From assembly GCA_947258795.1 (NCBI GenBank), contig CAMYJU010000006.1, positions 22,294 to 86,293 on the forward strand: a stretch of DNA of 64,000 nt, read 5' to 3'. Of this stretch, positions 17,897 to 28,600 are shown piece by piece. The stretch is from an uncultured Gammaproteobacteria bacterium (GTDB taxonomy: Bacteria > Pseudomonadota > Gammaproteobacteria > DRJJ01). The position numbers and the translations under genes were made by a program. Position 1 is the first letter of the stretch; each line of letters starts with the position of its first letter. Below the pieces are notes generated by a model, which was given only the letters and a program-made list of their open reading frames with translations, made no database searches and was not told the DNA's origin.

Positions 17897-19102
17897 TTAC
17901 AGCCATCGTAGCAGAAAATAATTATCCTTTCGCGTTTCGATGCTGCTGTTAAATGCTTTGCCTTCCCTGTTCAATATATCCTGCATCCAGCGACTGTCTA
18001 CTTTGGACGCACGATGTAGCTGAAAACGCCTGATTTGCATCGGCACCATCTGCAGGTCTATCAGTCTGCCATTGGCTGGATCAATGTACACAAAATACAT
18101 TAAACCCAGATCGCCCCTGTATTCTTTATGTCCGCCAATACCTTCGTAATCCGTGAGCAAATCACCACAGCCGTAAAGAACCAGCTTGTCGTGATAAACC
18201 TCAATGCCTTTAAAATGGTGAGATGAGTGCCCATGAATGATATCAACGCCCGCGGTGTCGATCAGCCGGCGGGCAAACCAGACCTGCTCTTCGGGAATCT
18301 CATAACCCCAGTTTCCACCCCAGTGTATCGAGACAACCACAATATCACCTGCACGTTTTTGGGTCAGAACCTGTTGCCTGATTTGTCGAATAGATCTTTC
18401 TGACAGATCGGATAGGAAATTGATACCTGGTTTTTCCCTTGTTGCGGCCATTGCAGAGTATACGCCGCTGGACTCCATGCCAAACGCAAATACCAGCACC
18501 CTGCCCTTGTCCGCTATCGCCAGTTCCGCCGGTGCCAAGGCCATATCCAGATTATGTCCGGCGCCGGCGGTTTTGATATTGGCCTCAGTTAATGTTTGCA
18601 GCGTCTCCTCAAGACCGCTGACACCCCAGTCCAGCACATGATTGTTGGCCAGTACGCAACAATCTACACCTGCTTCCGTAAGGCACCGGATATTCCCGGG
18701 GTGCATGCGGTAGTGTATGCCCTTTCCCGGCCAGTCATCATCGCTGGTAGTTACACTGGTCTCCAGGTTAATGATACGTGCGTCTGGAGAAACATGCTGA
18801 AACACATCCAGTGCATCGCCCCAGATGTAGGCAAAATCCACCGGTTTGTTAATCGGCCCATTGACCTCTTCTGCCAGCTGCACATAGCGTTTTGCATTGC
18901 GGACATAATGCTCATATAAAACAGGATCATTTGAGAACGGCAAAACCTGATCGATACCCCGGCCTGTCATCACATCTCCACAGAGAAACAGGCAAATCGT
19001 TTCACTTCCCCTTGTCCGACCAGTTTTTGACATGATCACCTTCGGGACGGTCGACAAGGATAATGCACCAAGAACATGACGTAAAAATTGTCGTCGTTTC
19101 AT
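17897..19102 (-). CDS. CapA/PgsA family metallophosphoesterase-like protein
   Basis: A 401-residue CapA-family protein. It begins with a twin-arginine-like MKRRQFLRHVLG and a hydrophobic stretch, so it is probably exported by Tat. The calcineurin-like fold is marked by CGDVMTGRGID (near 40-50), INLETSVT (near 117), LANNHVLDWG (near 152-161), SIHWGGNWGYE and IIHGHSSHHFKG (near 285). CapA proteins take part in poly-gamma-glutamate or capsule export in other bacteria, but the family is broad and no ligase or export genes lie nearby. The function here is open. Confidence 0.85.
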   Translation of the reverse strand: MKRRQFLRHVLGALSLSTVPKVIMSKTGRTRGSETICLFLCGDVMTGRGIDQVLPFSNDPVLYEHYVRNAKRYVQLAEEVNGPINKPVDFAYIWGDALDVFQHVSPDARIINLETSVTTSDDDWPGKGIHYRMHPGNIRCLTEAGVDCCVLANNHVLDWGVSGLEETLQTLTEANIKTAGAGHNLDMALAPAELAIADKGRVLVFAFGMESSGVYSAMAATREKPGINFLSDLSERSIRQIRQQVLTQKRAGDIVVVSIHWGGNWGYEIPEEQVWFARRLIDTAGVDIIHGHSSHHFKGIEVYHDKLVLYGCGDLLTDYEGIGGHKEYRGDLGLMYFVYIDPANGRLIDLQMVPMQIRRFQLHRASKVDSRWMQDILNREGKAFNSSIETRKDNYFLLRWL

Positions 19103-19209
19103 CGCCAGTACTATCCCATGAGCATAGGATCTTGAGACTGTATATTCTATGTTCTAGTCAGAAAAAACGAGTGTGTCAAACAGGATGACAACACTCAGGA
19201 CCGGTATAT

Positions 19210-20058
19210 TCATTCTGTATGGGCGTAATATTCCCGGCATTCATTCTCACGACCGCGAACCACACGATTACCGGTCAAAGAACCATGTGTTTCCGTCACA
19301 ACGGTATGCTGATTCTCGTGATGATGATCGTCGTAAAAATAGACAACCACCCAGTCATGGGTACGCTGCAGTTGATGGGCCCTCGCGGTATTCGAGAACA
19401 GCGTCGTGAAATGCCAACCACTCCTGCTTGCATGCATGACGGGTAGCCAGGCTTTACCATCAGGGTTAAAACGCTTTGGTGCAATGGTTGGCAATTCATC
19501 GGCATCCGCCTTCTGTCTGTAACGTCTGTCGATCTCGAGTATCAATGCCACTGAAGGCTCGATAAATTTCTCATCGCTACGCCTTCTCGGTCGATGTTGA
19601 CCCAGTACATAGGAAAGCCATAACTGAATCATTGCCACTTTTTTTGCACTAAAGCCCGGTATAGCCTCCAGGCGTTTGTTACAGGCAGCCACTTCCAGCG
19701 CTTCCAGTGTATCAATATGCAGATTTTCAATAATACGATGTGCCAACTTGGTACCGATTCCAGGTATGGATTCGAACAGTGCAACCGGATCATGGCCACC
19801 TTTCAGACTTTCCAGGCGACTCATTCGACCAATCGCAACATATTCGTAGATAGAGCGTGCGATCCCTTCACCTATATCGGGCAAATCAACGAGCCCCTGG
19901 ATACCTTCCCGTTCAACGATCTCGCTGACCGGACCGGGCAAACCTGATACTTCTGCAGCCGCATGACGATAGGCATTGACGCGAAAAGAATTCGCGCCTT
20001 GCTCTTCAAGCAAATCGGCTATTTCCTGCAATTTATCAGCTATTTCCTGATTGATCAC
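19210..20058 (-). CDS. Helix-hairpin-helix protein, DNA polymerase X N-terminal-like
   Basis: A 282-residue protein whose first ~155 residues match the DNA-binding N-terminal part of family X polymerases: a helical start (NQEIADKLQEIADLLEEQGAN), then HhH motifs with DLPDIGEGIA and SIPGIGTKLAHRI, and a third near IPGFSAKK. No polymerase catalytic Asp motif or PHP domain follows. Instead there is a linker with RRRSDEKF and a separate C-terminal domain (about 185-282) with WLPVMHASRSGWHFTTLFSNT and a His-rich loop. DNA binding is likely; the activity of the C-terminal domain is unknown. It begins 11 bases after the broken HAD gene. Confidence 0.75.
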   Translation of the reverse strand: MINQEIADKLQEIADLLEEQGANSFRVNAYRHAAAEVSGLPGPVSEIVEREGIQGLVDLPDIGEGIARSIYEYVAIGRMSRLESLKGGHDPVALFESIPGIGTKLAHRIIENLHIDTLEALEVAACNKRLEAIPGFSAKKVAMIQLWLSYVLGQHRPRRRSDEKFIEPSVALILEIDRRYRQKADADELPTIAPKRFNPDGKAWLPVMHASRSGWHFTTLFSNTARAHQLQRTHDWVVVYFYDDHHHENQHTVVTETHGSLTGNRVVRGRENECREYYAHTE

Positions 20059-20068
20059 TGGCCTTTCC

Positions 20069-20390
20069 TTATACCAATGGATTGATTTCTGAAAGATAAC
20101 TTTCCTTGCTTACATAATGTATCGTCTGCCAGCCAGTAATGCATGCGTATTCAATATAGGACATACTGTCATCTATGAATAGAATCTCGGTCGGCGATAA
20201 CCCGAGATCCCGTGCAATATCGTCAAATAATCCCGTGTCTCGTTTGCCCTTGCCCAGGTAAAAACTTTTGAAGATATGATCGAAATCATTGCTCTTTTAC
20301 CAAAGCCACCAGGCCGTCACGAAACCCTTCATCCGCAATAACGCCGCCATAATCGAACAGGATTGCCTTGACTGGAAACTGGATCATCAT
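20069..20390 (-). pseudogene. HAD-family hydrolase with internal deletion
   Basis: The first frame from the ATG at 20390 gives AILFDYGGVIADEGFRDGL, the motif I region of a haloacid dehalogenase-like phosphatase, and stops after 34 codons. A second frame, joined near 20287, gives DHIFKSFYLGKGKRD and then ILFIDDSMSYIEYA with GWQTIHY, which are the motif III/IV end of the same family, and stops at 20069. The central cap and motif II are missing and the halves are in different frames. The deletion has therefore inactivated the gene. It lies directly upstream of the HhH gene and was probably its operon partner. Confidence 0.75.
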
Positions 20391-20438
20391 TAATACGGTC
20401 TGCCGGATAAAGACAATGTACCATTACCCAGGTGTTGT

Positions 20439-21434
20439 TCAGGACAACATCTCATCACGAGGATAACGTACAATCGTCACCACACGTTTCAGGACATTAG
20501 CAATATCCAGTTCGACAATCTGGATGGTATTACATGCCTCTTTGCATTCTCCAGGTACCTTGATACCCATCCTTGTTAATTGCATTGTAATAATTTTCTG
20601 CTTCAAAAATGTTTCAGGGTGCTCAAGGATTCTTTTTACTTCATTCAGATAGGCAAGCGGCGCGTTGTGAGTGACGGGCATCTCCTTGAGCTGTTTTTCT
20701 GCATCGGCAAGCTGCGTTTCGACCTCGGCAAGGTCACTCTCCTCAACCTGGTTCCCATATGCAGTAGCTAATAACGCATTCATTCCGGATCCCTGTGACA
20801 ATCGGTGTCTCAGCCTTGCATGAAGAATACGCCTTTGGTCCTCCAGTTCAGTCTTCTGGAGTTTCATGGATGAGATTCCTTGCAAAGCGTAGGTAATTAA
20901 ACCGTCAAAGATACAATGTTTAAGCCCCTCACGGATATCGGCTTCACTTTTTGCGGGAGATATGATCTCGCGTTCAGAGAAATTGACAGCGGTTTTGATG
21001 ACGTCACGTCTGATCATGCTGTTATTTACATCCACCCCCAGGACCCGCTTTTCACTCATTTTCATACACAGCATGGCATAGGCTTCATCAATACGACTAT
21101 CGCTCAAACCATCAAAGAAGGCTCTCAGCTCTGAACTTCTGCTGAATATCTCATGGAGATCCTCGATTGAGGAGAAATAGGCATTCACCTGCGGGTTACT
21201 GATAAATGTCTTGCGACTGACTTCTATGGGTTCCGGTATGGACTCAACCAGCTGGTCAATATAGGCCAGAGACCTACTCACAGCATCCTGTAACTTCTTC
21301 CGATACCCATAAACAAGACGTATTTTAGGCTCTGTTCCATCCACGACCTGATCTACCGCATCCAGGATTACCGCATTCGAGTTCCTGGCGGTCTTGTTTT
21401 TAAAATTACTAAATAGACTGAGTATATTTTTCAA
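20439..21434 (-). CDS. Conserved-looking hypothetical protein behind a Fur-like site
   Basis: A 331-residue soluble protein that I do not recognise. It is mostly helical by composition, with charged heptad-like stretches near 195-215 (EDQRRILHARLRHRL) and 228-250 (ESDLAEVETQLADAEKQLKE) that could form coiled coils. The C-terminus contains a Cys pair (GECKEACN) and two beta-like segments. There is no signal peptide. A Fur-like box lies about 120 bases upstream of its ATG, so iron-dependent regulation is plausible. Confidence 0.6.
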   Translation of the reverse strand: MKNILSLFSNFKNKTARNSNAVILDAVDQVVDGTEPKIRLVYGYRKKLQDAVSRSLAYIDQLVESIPEPIEVSRKTFISNPQVNAYFSSIEDLHEIFSRSSELRAFFDGLSDSRIDEAYAMLCMKMSEKRVLGVDVNNSMIRRDVIKTAVNFSEREIISPAKSEADIREGLKHCIFDGLITYALQGISSMKLQKTELEDQRRILHARLRHRLSQGSGMNALLATAYGNQVEESDLAEVETQLADAEKQLKEMPVTHNAPLAYLNEVKRILEHPETFLKQKIITMQLTRMGIKVPGECKEACNTIQIVELDIANVLKRVVTIVRYPRDEMLS

Positions 21435-21554
21435 AGGAGTGCCCAGATTAAAACGCCCACGTAAATATTAGCAATAAAGTGATCAGAACGGGATCAACAG
21501 CGTTGTCTTGTTGACTGAAAATAGCTGAAGTTTTGATATAGGACAAATAATATT

Positions 21555-21573
21555 GAGAATGATTATCATTTGC
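21555..21573. promoter_or_regulatory. Fur-like box
   Basis: GAGAATGATTATCATTTGC matches the 19-base Fur consensus (GATAATGATAATCATTATC) at 15 positions by direct comparison. It lies just beyond the stop of the RND gene and upstream of the 331-residue unknown gene on the minus strand, which is the likely target. Confidence 0.6.
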
Positions 21574-23897
21574 TAGCGACTATTATACCTGCCGATTTTT
21601 TCCTTGAATTTATCAGCCGTAATCAGCAAAGGTGGTAGGAACAGAAAATCCGTGGCCAATGCAAACGTAATCGCCATGACTGTTAATACGCCCATCGAGA
21701 AGTTCACATAAAATCCGGAAAATGCCAGTGCCGCAAATCCGGCCGCGAGCGCTACTGATGTAATGACTATGGCCGGTCCAACGGTATTGAATGAATAGCG
21801 CACTGCCTGCTCAGAGCGCATATTGTTTTCTTTTTTAGCACGCAGGTACTTGGTCAAAAAGTGCACCGTGTCATCAACCACAATACCAAGCGAAATGGCG
21901 GCGACCACAGCCACGGCCAGTCCGACCTGTGATTCGACATAACCCCACAAGCCAAACGCAAGAAATGCAGGAAAAAGATTGGGTAACAGGCTTAGCAAGC
22001 CATATTTGAAACTCTTTAACGCGATGATCAATACCAGGGATATCAGTACCAGAGCCGCAGCGATACCTTTTAGCATGCTGTTGATATTTCTTTTTGAGAT
22101 ATGTGCGAACACAACAGACAAACCACTACCATAGCTGTACATGCTTTCCGGAAGATGCTGTTTCATCCATGCCCTGGCACGTTCATCCAGGTCCCTGAGC
22201 GTATGTGCCGACGTGCGTTTCATGATCACGGTCAGCCTGGTTTTGGATTTATCAATATCAATACGATTATTCAGATCAAGACCATAAGGGAGTGACAATT
22301 CATACAACAATAAATACTGGGCAGCCAGTTCGGCATTCTCGGGTGGTCGATAATAGGCCGGGTCATCATCATTCATTTTCTGATTCAGTCGCTTCATTAC
22401 ATCCGCAAACGTAGCCACTGTCAAAACCTCTGGTTGATCCTCAAACCATTTTCCAAGTTTATCGAGATTGGCCAGGTATTCCGGTGTTGAAATACCGCCG
22501 GATTGACCTGAACTGATGGAATACTCAATCAGGTCCAGTCCGGTGACCGCCTCACCTGAAATCAATTCTGTATGCCAGCGGATAGGATAACTGATATCCA
22601 GGTATTCAATGAAATTGTCATTAAGCTCTATCCTGAACATACCCAGCATCAGTACCGCCATGGCAACACAAGTACCGACAAGTAATAATATCCTGTGACG
22701 TATCACATAACCGGCCAGATGATCACTCAACATCAACTCACCGGGCGGCTTCGGCTTTACCTTGACAGGCAGTACGGCAACCATCGCGGGCAGTAATACC
22801 ACCGAAAACACAAATGCAGCCAAAACACCAATCGCAACAATATTACCCAGCTCCCTGAATGGCGGCACATCGCTGGTGTTCATGCTGATGAAGCCGATAG
22901 CAGTGGTTAGACTGGTTACGAAAACCGGCTTGAAGTTGATTTGCAATGCCCTGATGATGGCTGATGCCTTATCCAGCCCATGTCGCATTTCGTTGTACAT
23001 GGACGACATAATATGTACGCTGTCCGCTATAGCCAGGGTCATGATAATGATTGGCGCAACGGCGGTTGCCGAGGTAATTCTCATACCAAGATAACCCATG
23101 ATACCCATAGCCACCACAGTTGATAGCCCAATAATCACCAGCGTAATCAGTGAGGCAGAGTAGGAACGTAATAACAGCCCTACCCCGAGAATAATGATTA
23201 CATACATCAATGGCACCAGTGTCGAACTGTCATCCTGACTGACCTGGCTAAAGGCCTGATCAAATGGTATGGCGCCGGTTAAATAAATTTCGTGCTGTGG
23301 ATATTTTTCTCTGAACCGCTCCAGCATATCCTTGACATAAGTGACGACCGTTGGAACTTCCTGCAATGATTCTCCGGGCTTCAGTAAATTCACATTGATC
23401 CCGGTCATCGTCCCGGCAGGATTGATCAGGTGATTTACCAGGGCGTGTTCATTCAGGGCAACATCCCGAATCGTCTGAATTTCTGTATTAGTCAGCTTTT
23501 CCGGATCAATAACCAGGTCAGCCACGCTCAACTCATCTCCATTGACTTTCATATGCTGAAAGTTGGAAATGGAGTCAACCCGGTTTGAGAACGGAATCTG
23601 CCAGCATGCCTTCGTCAGCTCAGTTACCAGCGCAAGTGTTTTACGGTTGAAGATATCGCCCTGCTTGCTACGGACGGCAATGTAGACATTCTCATTCTTG
23701 GTATAGGTGTTTTCCAGTTCTTCCAGCGCAATCAGTTGCGGATTCTGTTTACTGAAAAACACCCGACTATCCGGATTAAAGGCAAGGTTCTGCATCCCTT
23801 TTGCCATCACGACCGACAGCAGAATACTGAATAGTATGATTAGCCAGCGAAAGCGGATCAGAAAATAGACATGTCTGGTATTTTTTATTTCGTCCAT
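21573..23897 (-). CDS. RND superfamily exporter (MMPL-type)
   Basis: A 774-residue inner-membrane transporter with the duplicated RND plan: a first helix near 15-32, a periplasmic domain to about 215, a bundle of five helices (about 222-375), helix seven near 400, a second periplasmic domain, and a second bundle from about 625 to 765. The pairs IIIMTLAIADSVHIM and AISLGIVVDDTVHFL carry the conserved membrane Asp residues used for proton coupling. This single-gene type, without an adaptor or outer-membrane partner, often moves lipids or hydrophobic molecules. The substrate is unknown. Confidence 0.88.
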   Translation of the reverse strand: MDEIKNTRHVYFLIRFRWLIILFSILLSVVMAKGMQNLAFNPDSRVFFSKQNPQLIALEELENTYTKNENVYIAVRSKQGDIFNRKTLALVTELTKACWQIPFSNRVDSISNFQHMKVNGDELSVADLVIDPEKLTNTEIQTIRDVALNEHALVNHLINPAGTMTGINVNLLKPGESLQEVPTVVTYVKDMLERFREKYPQHEIYLTGAIPFDQAFSQVSQDDSSTLVPLMYVIIILGVGLLLRSYSASLITLVIIGLSTVVAMGIMGYLGMRITSATAVAPIIIMTLAIADSVHIMSSMYNEMRHGLDKASAIIRALQINFKPVFVTSLTTAIGFISMNTSDVPPFRELGNIVAIGVLAAFVFSVVLLPAMVAVLPVKVKPKPPGELMLSDHLAGYVIRHRILLLVGTCVAMAVLMLGMFRIELNDNFIEYLDISYPIRWHTELISGEAVTGLDLIEYSISSGQSGGISTPEYLANLDKLGKWFEDQPEVLTVATFADVMKRLNQKMNDDDPAYYRPPENAELAAQYLLLYELSLPYGLDLNNRIDIDKSKTRLTVIMKRTSAHTLRDLDERARAWMKQHLPESMYSYGSGLSVVFAHISKRNINSMLKGIAAALVLISLVLIIALKSFKYGLLSLLPNLFPAFLAFGLWGYVESQVGLAVAVVAAISLGIVVDDTVHFLTKYLRAKKENNMRSEQAVRYSFNTVGPAIVITSVALAAGFAALAFSGFYVNFSMGVLTVMAITFALATDFLFLPPLLITADKFKEKIGRYNSR

Positions 23898-23960
23898 GGT
23901 ACGGGCATCATCAATCTATGATTGCCCCTATATTACTTTAATTAACAAATGTTTCAATTA

Positions 23961-23996
23961 TAGCCGTACCGGCCAGTACGGCAGCCGGTACAGCTA
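23961..23996. terminator. GC-rich hairpin between azoR and the RND gene
   Basis: GTACCGGC (23966-23973) pairs with GCCGGTAC (23984-23991), extended by flanking TAGC/AGCTA. It lies downstream of azoR on the minus strand and upstream of the RND gene. The lack of a clear U-run on the minus strand lowers confidence. Confidence 0.45.
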
Positions 23997-24010
23997 TTAC
24001 TATAGCTGAA

Positions 24011-24646
24011 TCATGCCACCTCTTTTGCAAACAGGTCTGCAATCTCTGCCAGGCTCTTCTCTCTGCTCAGTGCCAGCTGGTTTTCATCCATAGAGGTGCT
24101 TTCCACGGAAAAGATTTTCACCTGTTCAAATCCGATGAAACCAAACAGGGATTTAAGATAAGGCCGTAGAAAATCCATTGCCACAAGTGGCGTACCTGTA
24201 AATTGAGCACCAATCGCCGTGGTGATATAGGCTGTTTTACCCTTCACCAAACCCTGCAGGTCACCGTCTTCGTTAAACCCGAATGTCCTATTGATACGTA
24301 CTACCTGATCGATCCAGGCCTTCAGTACTGCCGGCACCGAAAAATTATACATTGGAGTGGAGATCAACAAGGCATCTGCGCCCAGGAGTTCATCGATCAA
24401 CATGTCTGACTGCGCAGTGGCTTGCCGGAGCGGATCGGTCATATCCCCTTCCGGCGTGTAATAACCCACGATGGTGTCATTTTCGATAGGTCCGATGGGC
24501 TCCTTCGCCAGGTCCCGCAGTTGTACCTGGGCGCCTGGATGGGCATCCAACCACCTGGCCTGTAGTTCATCAGCCAGACTGCGGCTATGAGAATTGTCGG
24601 CTCGGGGGCTGGCATCAATCCGTAATAAGGTAGGCATGGTTTTCAT
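24011..24646 (-). CDS. azoR: FMN-dependent NADH:quinone/azo reductase
   Basis: A 211-residue flavodoxin-like NADH oxidoreductase of the AzoR family. The FMN phosphate loop near the start contains RIDASPRADNSHSRSLAD, and MYNFSVPAVLKAWIDQVVR near 98-116 is the FMN-binding signature, with TAIGAQFTG as the third contact. It reduces quinones and azo dyes by two electrons and protects from thiol and quinone stress. It is divergent from a LysR gene across a palindromic operator, the usual arrangement for a LysR-controlled quinone reductase. Confidence 0.92.
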   Translation of the reverse strand: MKTMPTLLRIDASPRADNSHSRSLADELQARWLDAHPGAQVQLRDLAKEPIGPIENDTIVGYYTPEGDMTDPLRQATAQSDMLIDELLGADALLISTPMYNFSVPAVLKAWIDQVVRINRTFGFNEDGDLQGLVKGKTAYITTAIGAQFTGTPLVAMDFLRPYLKSLFGFIGFEQVKIFSVESTSMDENQLALSREKSLAEIADLFAKEVA

Positions 24647-24678
24647 TCTCCTTGGTCAGATATAAGATGAAACAAGCC

Positions 24679-24714
24679 TAGTTCATGAACTAATTTCATT
24701 AAATCACTTATAAT
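24679..24714. promoter_or_regulatory. Operator and promoter between azoR and lysR
   Basis: TAGTTCATGAACTA (24679-24692) is a perfect 14-base palindrome in the divergent spacer. A consensus -10 TATAAT lies at 24709-24714 for rightward transcription. The palindrome is the likely binding site of the adjacent LysR regulator. Confidence 0.65.
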
Positions 24715-24742
24715 GAATAACATTATTGCGTATTATGCATCA

Positions 24743-25660
24743 ATGGATCTGGAGAATCTCGCCATATTTGTCGATGTCATGAACAAGGGCAGCTATGCGG
24801 CTGTGGCTCGGGATAGAAACCTGGCCCCTTCTACCATTTCCCGCGCGATATCCAGCCTGGAAGATGAATTAGGAATACGGCTGCTAAACCGCACTACCCG
24901 CCGCATTAAACCCACCGAGGCCGGACAGGTCTATTTTCAGCAGGTCGAGGCCATAGTGGATGAACTGGAGCGGGCCAAATCCGTCACGGTAGACCTGGGC
25001 AATAACCCCACCGGTGAATTACGCGTAAGCGCCTCCATGACTTTTGGCAACCTCAACATTGTGCCCCTGCTGCCTGAGTTTATGACCACCTATCCACGAC
25101 TGGATGTTTATCTCGATCTGTCTGACTCTCTGGTCGACCTGGTGGACGACGGCATCGATATCGCTGTCAGGCTGGGTAAGCTCCCCGATACCGGCCTGGT
25201 TGCAACCCGGCTGACCAACCTGGACTTCGTCATCGTGGCCAGCCCTGAGTATTTACAACAACATGGCACGCCTGAAAAACCGGTCGATATAAAATCTCAT
25301 CTATGCATGATTTTTCCGATGCCCGGATTTAATACCGACTGGTTATTCCGCGATTCCACCGGCGCCATAACCGCCATTAAACCCGAAGGCCGCTTACAAC
25401 TGACCAATGCCCTCGCACACAAACAGTGCGCCCTGAATCATATGGGTATCACCATGTGCAGCAAATGGGGTGTCTGGGAAGAACTGAAAAACGGATCGTT
25501 GGTCCAGTTATTCAGGCAATACGATATCGCGATGGTCGATTTCGACAGTGCGGCATGGCTGGTTTATCCATCGCGTAAGTACCTGCCGCTAAAGGTACGC
25601 GTGTTCATCGACTTTATGAAAAGCAAATTCCAATATGGGGCGCCGTGGGACCAGGTTTGA
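24743..25660 (+). CDS. LysR-family transcriptional regulator
   Basis: A 305-residue LysR regulator. The winged helix-turn-helix covers about residues 1-60 (NKGSYAAVARDRNLAPSTIS and SRAISSLEDELGIRLLNRT), followed by the linker helix and a periplasmic-binding-like effector domain with ELRVSASMTFG. I chose the ATG at 24743 because MDLENLAIFVDV is the standard start; an upstream ATG at 24713 would overlap the -10 box. It is divergent from azoR and probably controls it in response to quinones or electrophiles. Confidence 0.88.
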   Translation: MDLENLAIFVDVMNKGSYAAVARDRNLAPSTISRAISSLEDELGIRLLNRTTRRIKPTEAGQVYFQQVEAIVDELERAKSVTVDLGNNPTGELRVSASMTFGNLNIVPLLPEFMTTYPRLDVYLDLSDSLVDLVDDGIDIAVRLGKLPDTGLVATRLTNLDFVIVASPEYLQQHGTPEKPVDIKSHLCMIFPMPGFNTDWLFRDSTGAITAIKPEGRLQLTNALAHKQCALNHMGITMCSKWGVWEELKNGSLVQLFRQYDIAMVDFDSAAWLVYPSRKYLPLKVRVFIDFMKSKFQYGAPWDQV

Positions 25661-25695
25661 TGTAAACTGGCTAGGTGTAACCTGAGAAGCTCAGC

Positions 25696-28600
25696 ATGGA
25701 AGTCCAATACGTTCCAGATCAACCAGGCAGACCGATTTCATTATGGGTAATCAGTTTAATCTGTAGTCTGTGCCTGTTTCATTCAGCAGGCAACGCACAG
25801 CTTCATCATGATCTCAATATTACCCTGGTCCCCGGGGATCATCGCCTGACGGTCACTGATACCATTACCCTGCCGAAAAACCATCCGCATGAATTCAGGT
25901 TTCAGTTACACCAGGGTCTTGAACCGACTGTCATGGATGCCGGAATTTCACTGAAAAGGCTTTCAGACAAGCAATCCGGGCAACACACTGATATGGATCC
26001 GGCCTTACGTGCCCATACCGTGCCGGTCGAGGAGTATCTGGTCAGACTGCCGGAGGGGTCACGTACAGTCACCCTGCAATACAGTGGAGCCATCCATCAC
26101 CCGATTGAACAGCATAGCGAGGAATACGCACGTAGCTTCAGTATCTCACCGGGACTGATCTCACCTGATGGTGTATTTCTGGCGGCATCGAGTTACTGGT
26201 ATCCCACGATCGACAAGCAATTACTGAGCTTTACCATGAAAGTAATGGCACCCGACGGCTGGCGCGCGATCTCCCAGGGCAAGCGCCTGAATCATGCTAA
26301 CCGGGCCAATCAGCATCAGGTCACCTGGTCCGAAGAACACCCACAGGAAGAAATCTACCTGGTCGCCGCCAGCTTCATTGAATATCAACAGGAGATTGGT
26401 GATAAACAGGCCATGGTGTTTTTGCGTAATCCGGACCCGGCACTGGCACAAAAATACCTGGATACCACCCATCGCTATCTGGATATGTATCAGCGTTTAC
26501 TGGGCGAGTATCCGTATCAGAAGTTTGCACTAGTCGAGAACTTCTGGGAGACCGGCTATGGTATGCCATCCTTTACCCTGCTCGGTCCGAAGGTCATCCG
26601 TTTTCCGTTTATCCTGCATTCCTCATATCCGCATGAGGTACTGCACAACTGGTGGGGTAACGGCGTCTATGTCGATTATGACACCGGTAATTGGGCCGAG
26701 GGCCTGACCACCTACCTGGCCGACCACCTGATCAAGGAACAACGTCAACAGGCCAGCGCATACCGTCGTAGCACCCTGCTGGCTTATAGCAATTATGTCC
26801 GTGAGCAATCCGATTTTCCGTTGACCGAATTCCGGGGTCGGCACAGCTCTGTGACCCAGGCAGTCGGGTACGGCAAGACCCTGTTCCTGTTTCATATGTT
26901 ACGCCGTCACCTGGGAGACCAGGCCTTTATCGAGACCCTGCGTAAGTTCTACCAGGCATATCGCTACAGCAAGGCCAGTTTCGCAGATATCGAAAAAGCC
27001 TTTGGTCAATACAGCAAAGTCCCGTTGACGACCTTTTTCCAACAATGGATCAGGCGGGCTGGCGCCCCTGCCCTGCGCATCATGCAGGCCAGTACCAAAG
27101 CCACCGGTAATGGCTACCAGCTTGAATTCGACATCGAGCAAATCCAAACCGGTGAACCTTATCATCTGCGTGTCCCGGTCGCCGTGCACATGCAGGATGC
27201 CGGCCAGGCCTATCAGACCGAAGTCAGGCTGACCACTAAACAACAGTCATTTACCCTGCAATTGCCAGCACGACCAGTACAGCTTGATGTCGATCCTCAA
27301 TTCGATGTATTTCGCCGATTGCATTACAAGGAGGTCCCGGCCACCCTGAGTCAGGCCTTCGGCGCCGAGCGCGCCCTGATCGTGATCCCGGCCGGTGCAT
27401 CAAGCACACAACAGCAGGCCTATCGGGAAGTTGCAAAATCCTGGCAACAAGGCCGTGATAGTGAAATCGAGATTCGCCTGGACAACAGTCTGAAGAGCCT
27501 GCCGAGTGACCAGATGATCTGGTTGTTCGGGTGGAACAACCGTTTCCGCACGGTAGTGGACAAGGCACTTGGCGACTTTGATTATAAAAGCACGGGAAAT
27601 AATATTATCCTGGATGGCAAAACCTTACAGCGCAAACAACACAGCGTAGCCCTGATGGCCCGCAATCCCGCAAATGCACAACAGGCCATTGCCTGGCTGG
27701 CCACTGAAAACCCCAAGGCCCTGCCGGGACTGGCTCGCAAACTGCCGCATTATGGCAAATACAGCTACCTCGGTTTTCAGGGGGATGAGCCGACCAATGT
27801 CGCCAAAGGACAATGGCCGGTTATTGACTCGCCTATGTCTATTGTCGTGCAACAGGGTGATAAATCCAGGGTAAAGCCGACCAGAGCCAGATTAATGCCT
27901 CGAGTTCCCCTGATCCAGTCATCTGCTCAATTCTCCAGCGAACGACTGCTACAGGATATAGCAACGCTCGCTGATCCTGAAATGGGCGGTCGTGGCCTCG
28001 GCAGCCCCGACATAGACCGTTCGGCAGATTATATAGCCCGGCAGTTTCAGCGAGCCGGCCTGCAACCCGGTGGTGATACTGAAAACAGCTACTATCAGGC
28101 CTGGTCTATGCAACTGCCGGATCGTCCACACAGGGACTACCTGAAAAACGTGATCGCTGTCTTGCCTGGCTCAAACCCGGATTTTTCCAGGCAGAGCGTC
28201 GTCATCACCGCCCATTATGATCACCTCGGTCATGGTTGGCCGGATGTACATCAAGGCGATGAAGGCAAGATTCATCCGGGCGCGGACGATAATGCCAGCG
28301 GGGTCGCGGTATTACTGGAACTGGCCCGACATTTCGCCAGGCGCACGCCCCTGCAGCGCAGCATCGTATTTATCGCATTTACCGGCGAAGAGGCAGGCCG
28401 GCTCGGTTCAAAGCACTATGTCCGGCATGCCCTAAACTACCCGACAGACCAGATCACCGGTGTAATCAACCTGGATACCGTAGGCAGACTGCATGACCGC
28501 CACCTGCTGGTACTGGGCAGCGGCACTGCCTACGAATGGCCACATATTTTTCGTGGTGCTGGCTACGTGACCGGTGTACCGATCAAAGCCGTGGCCAATG

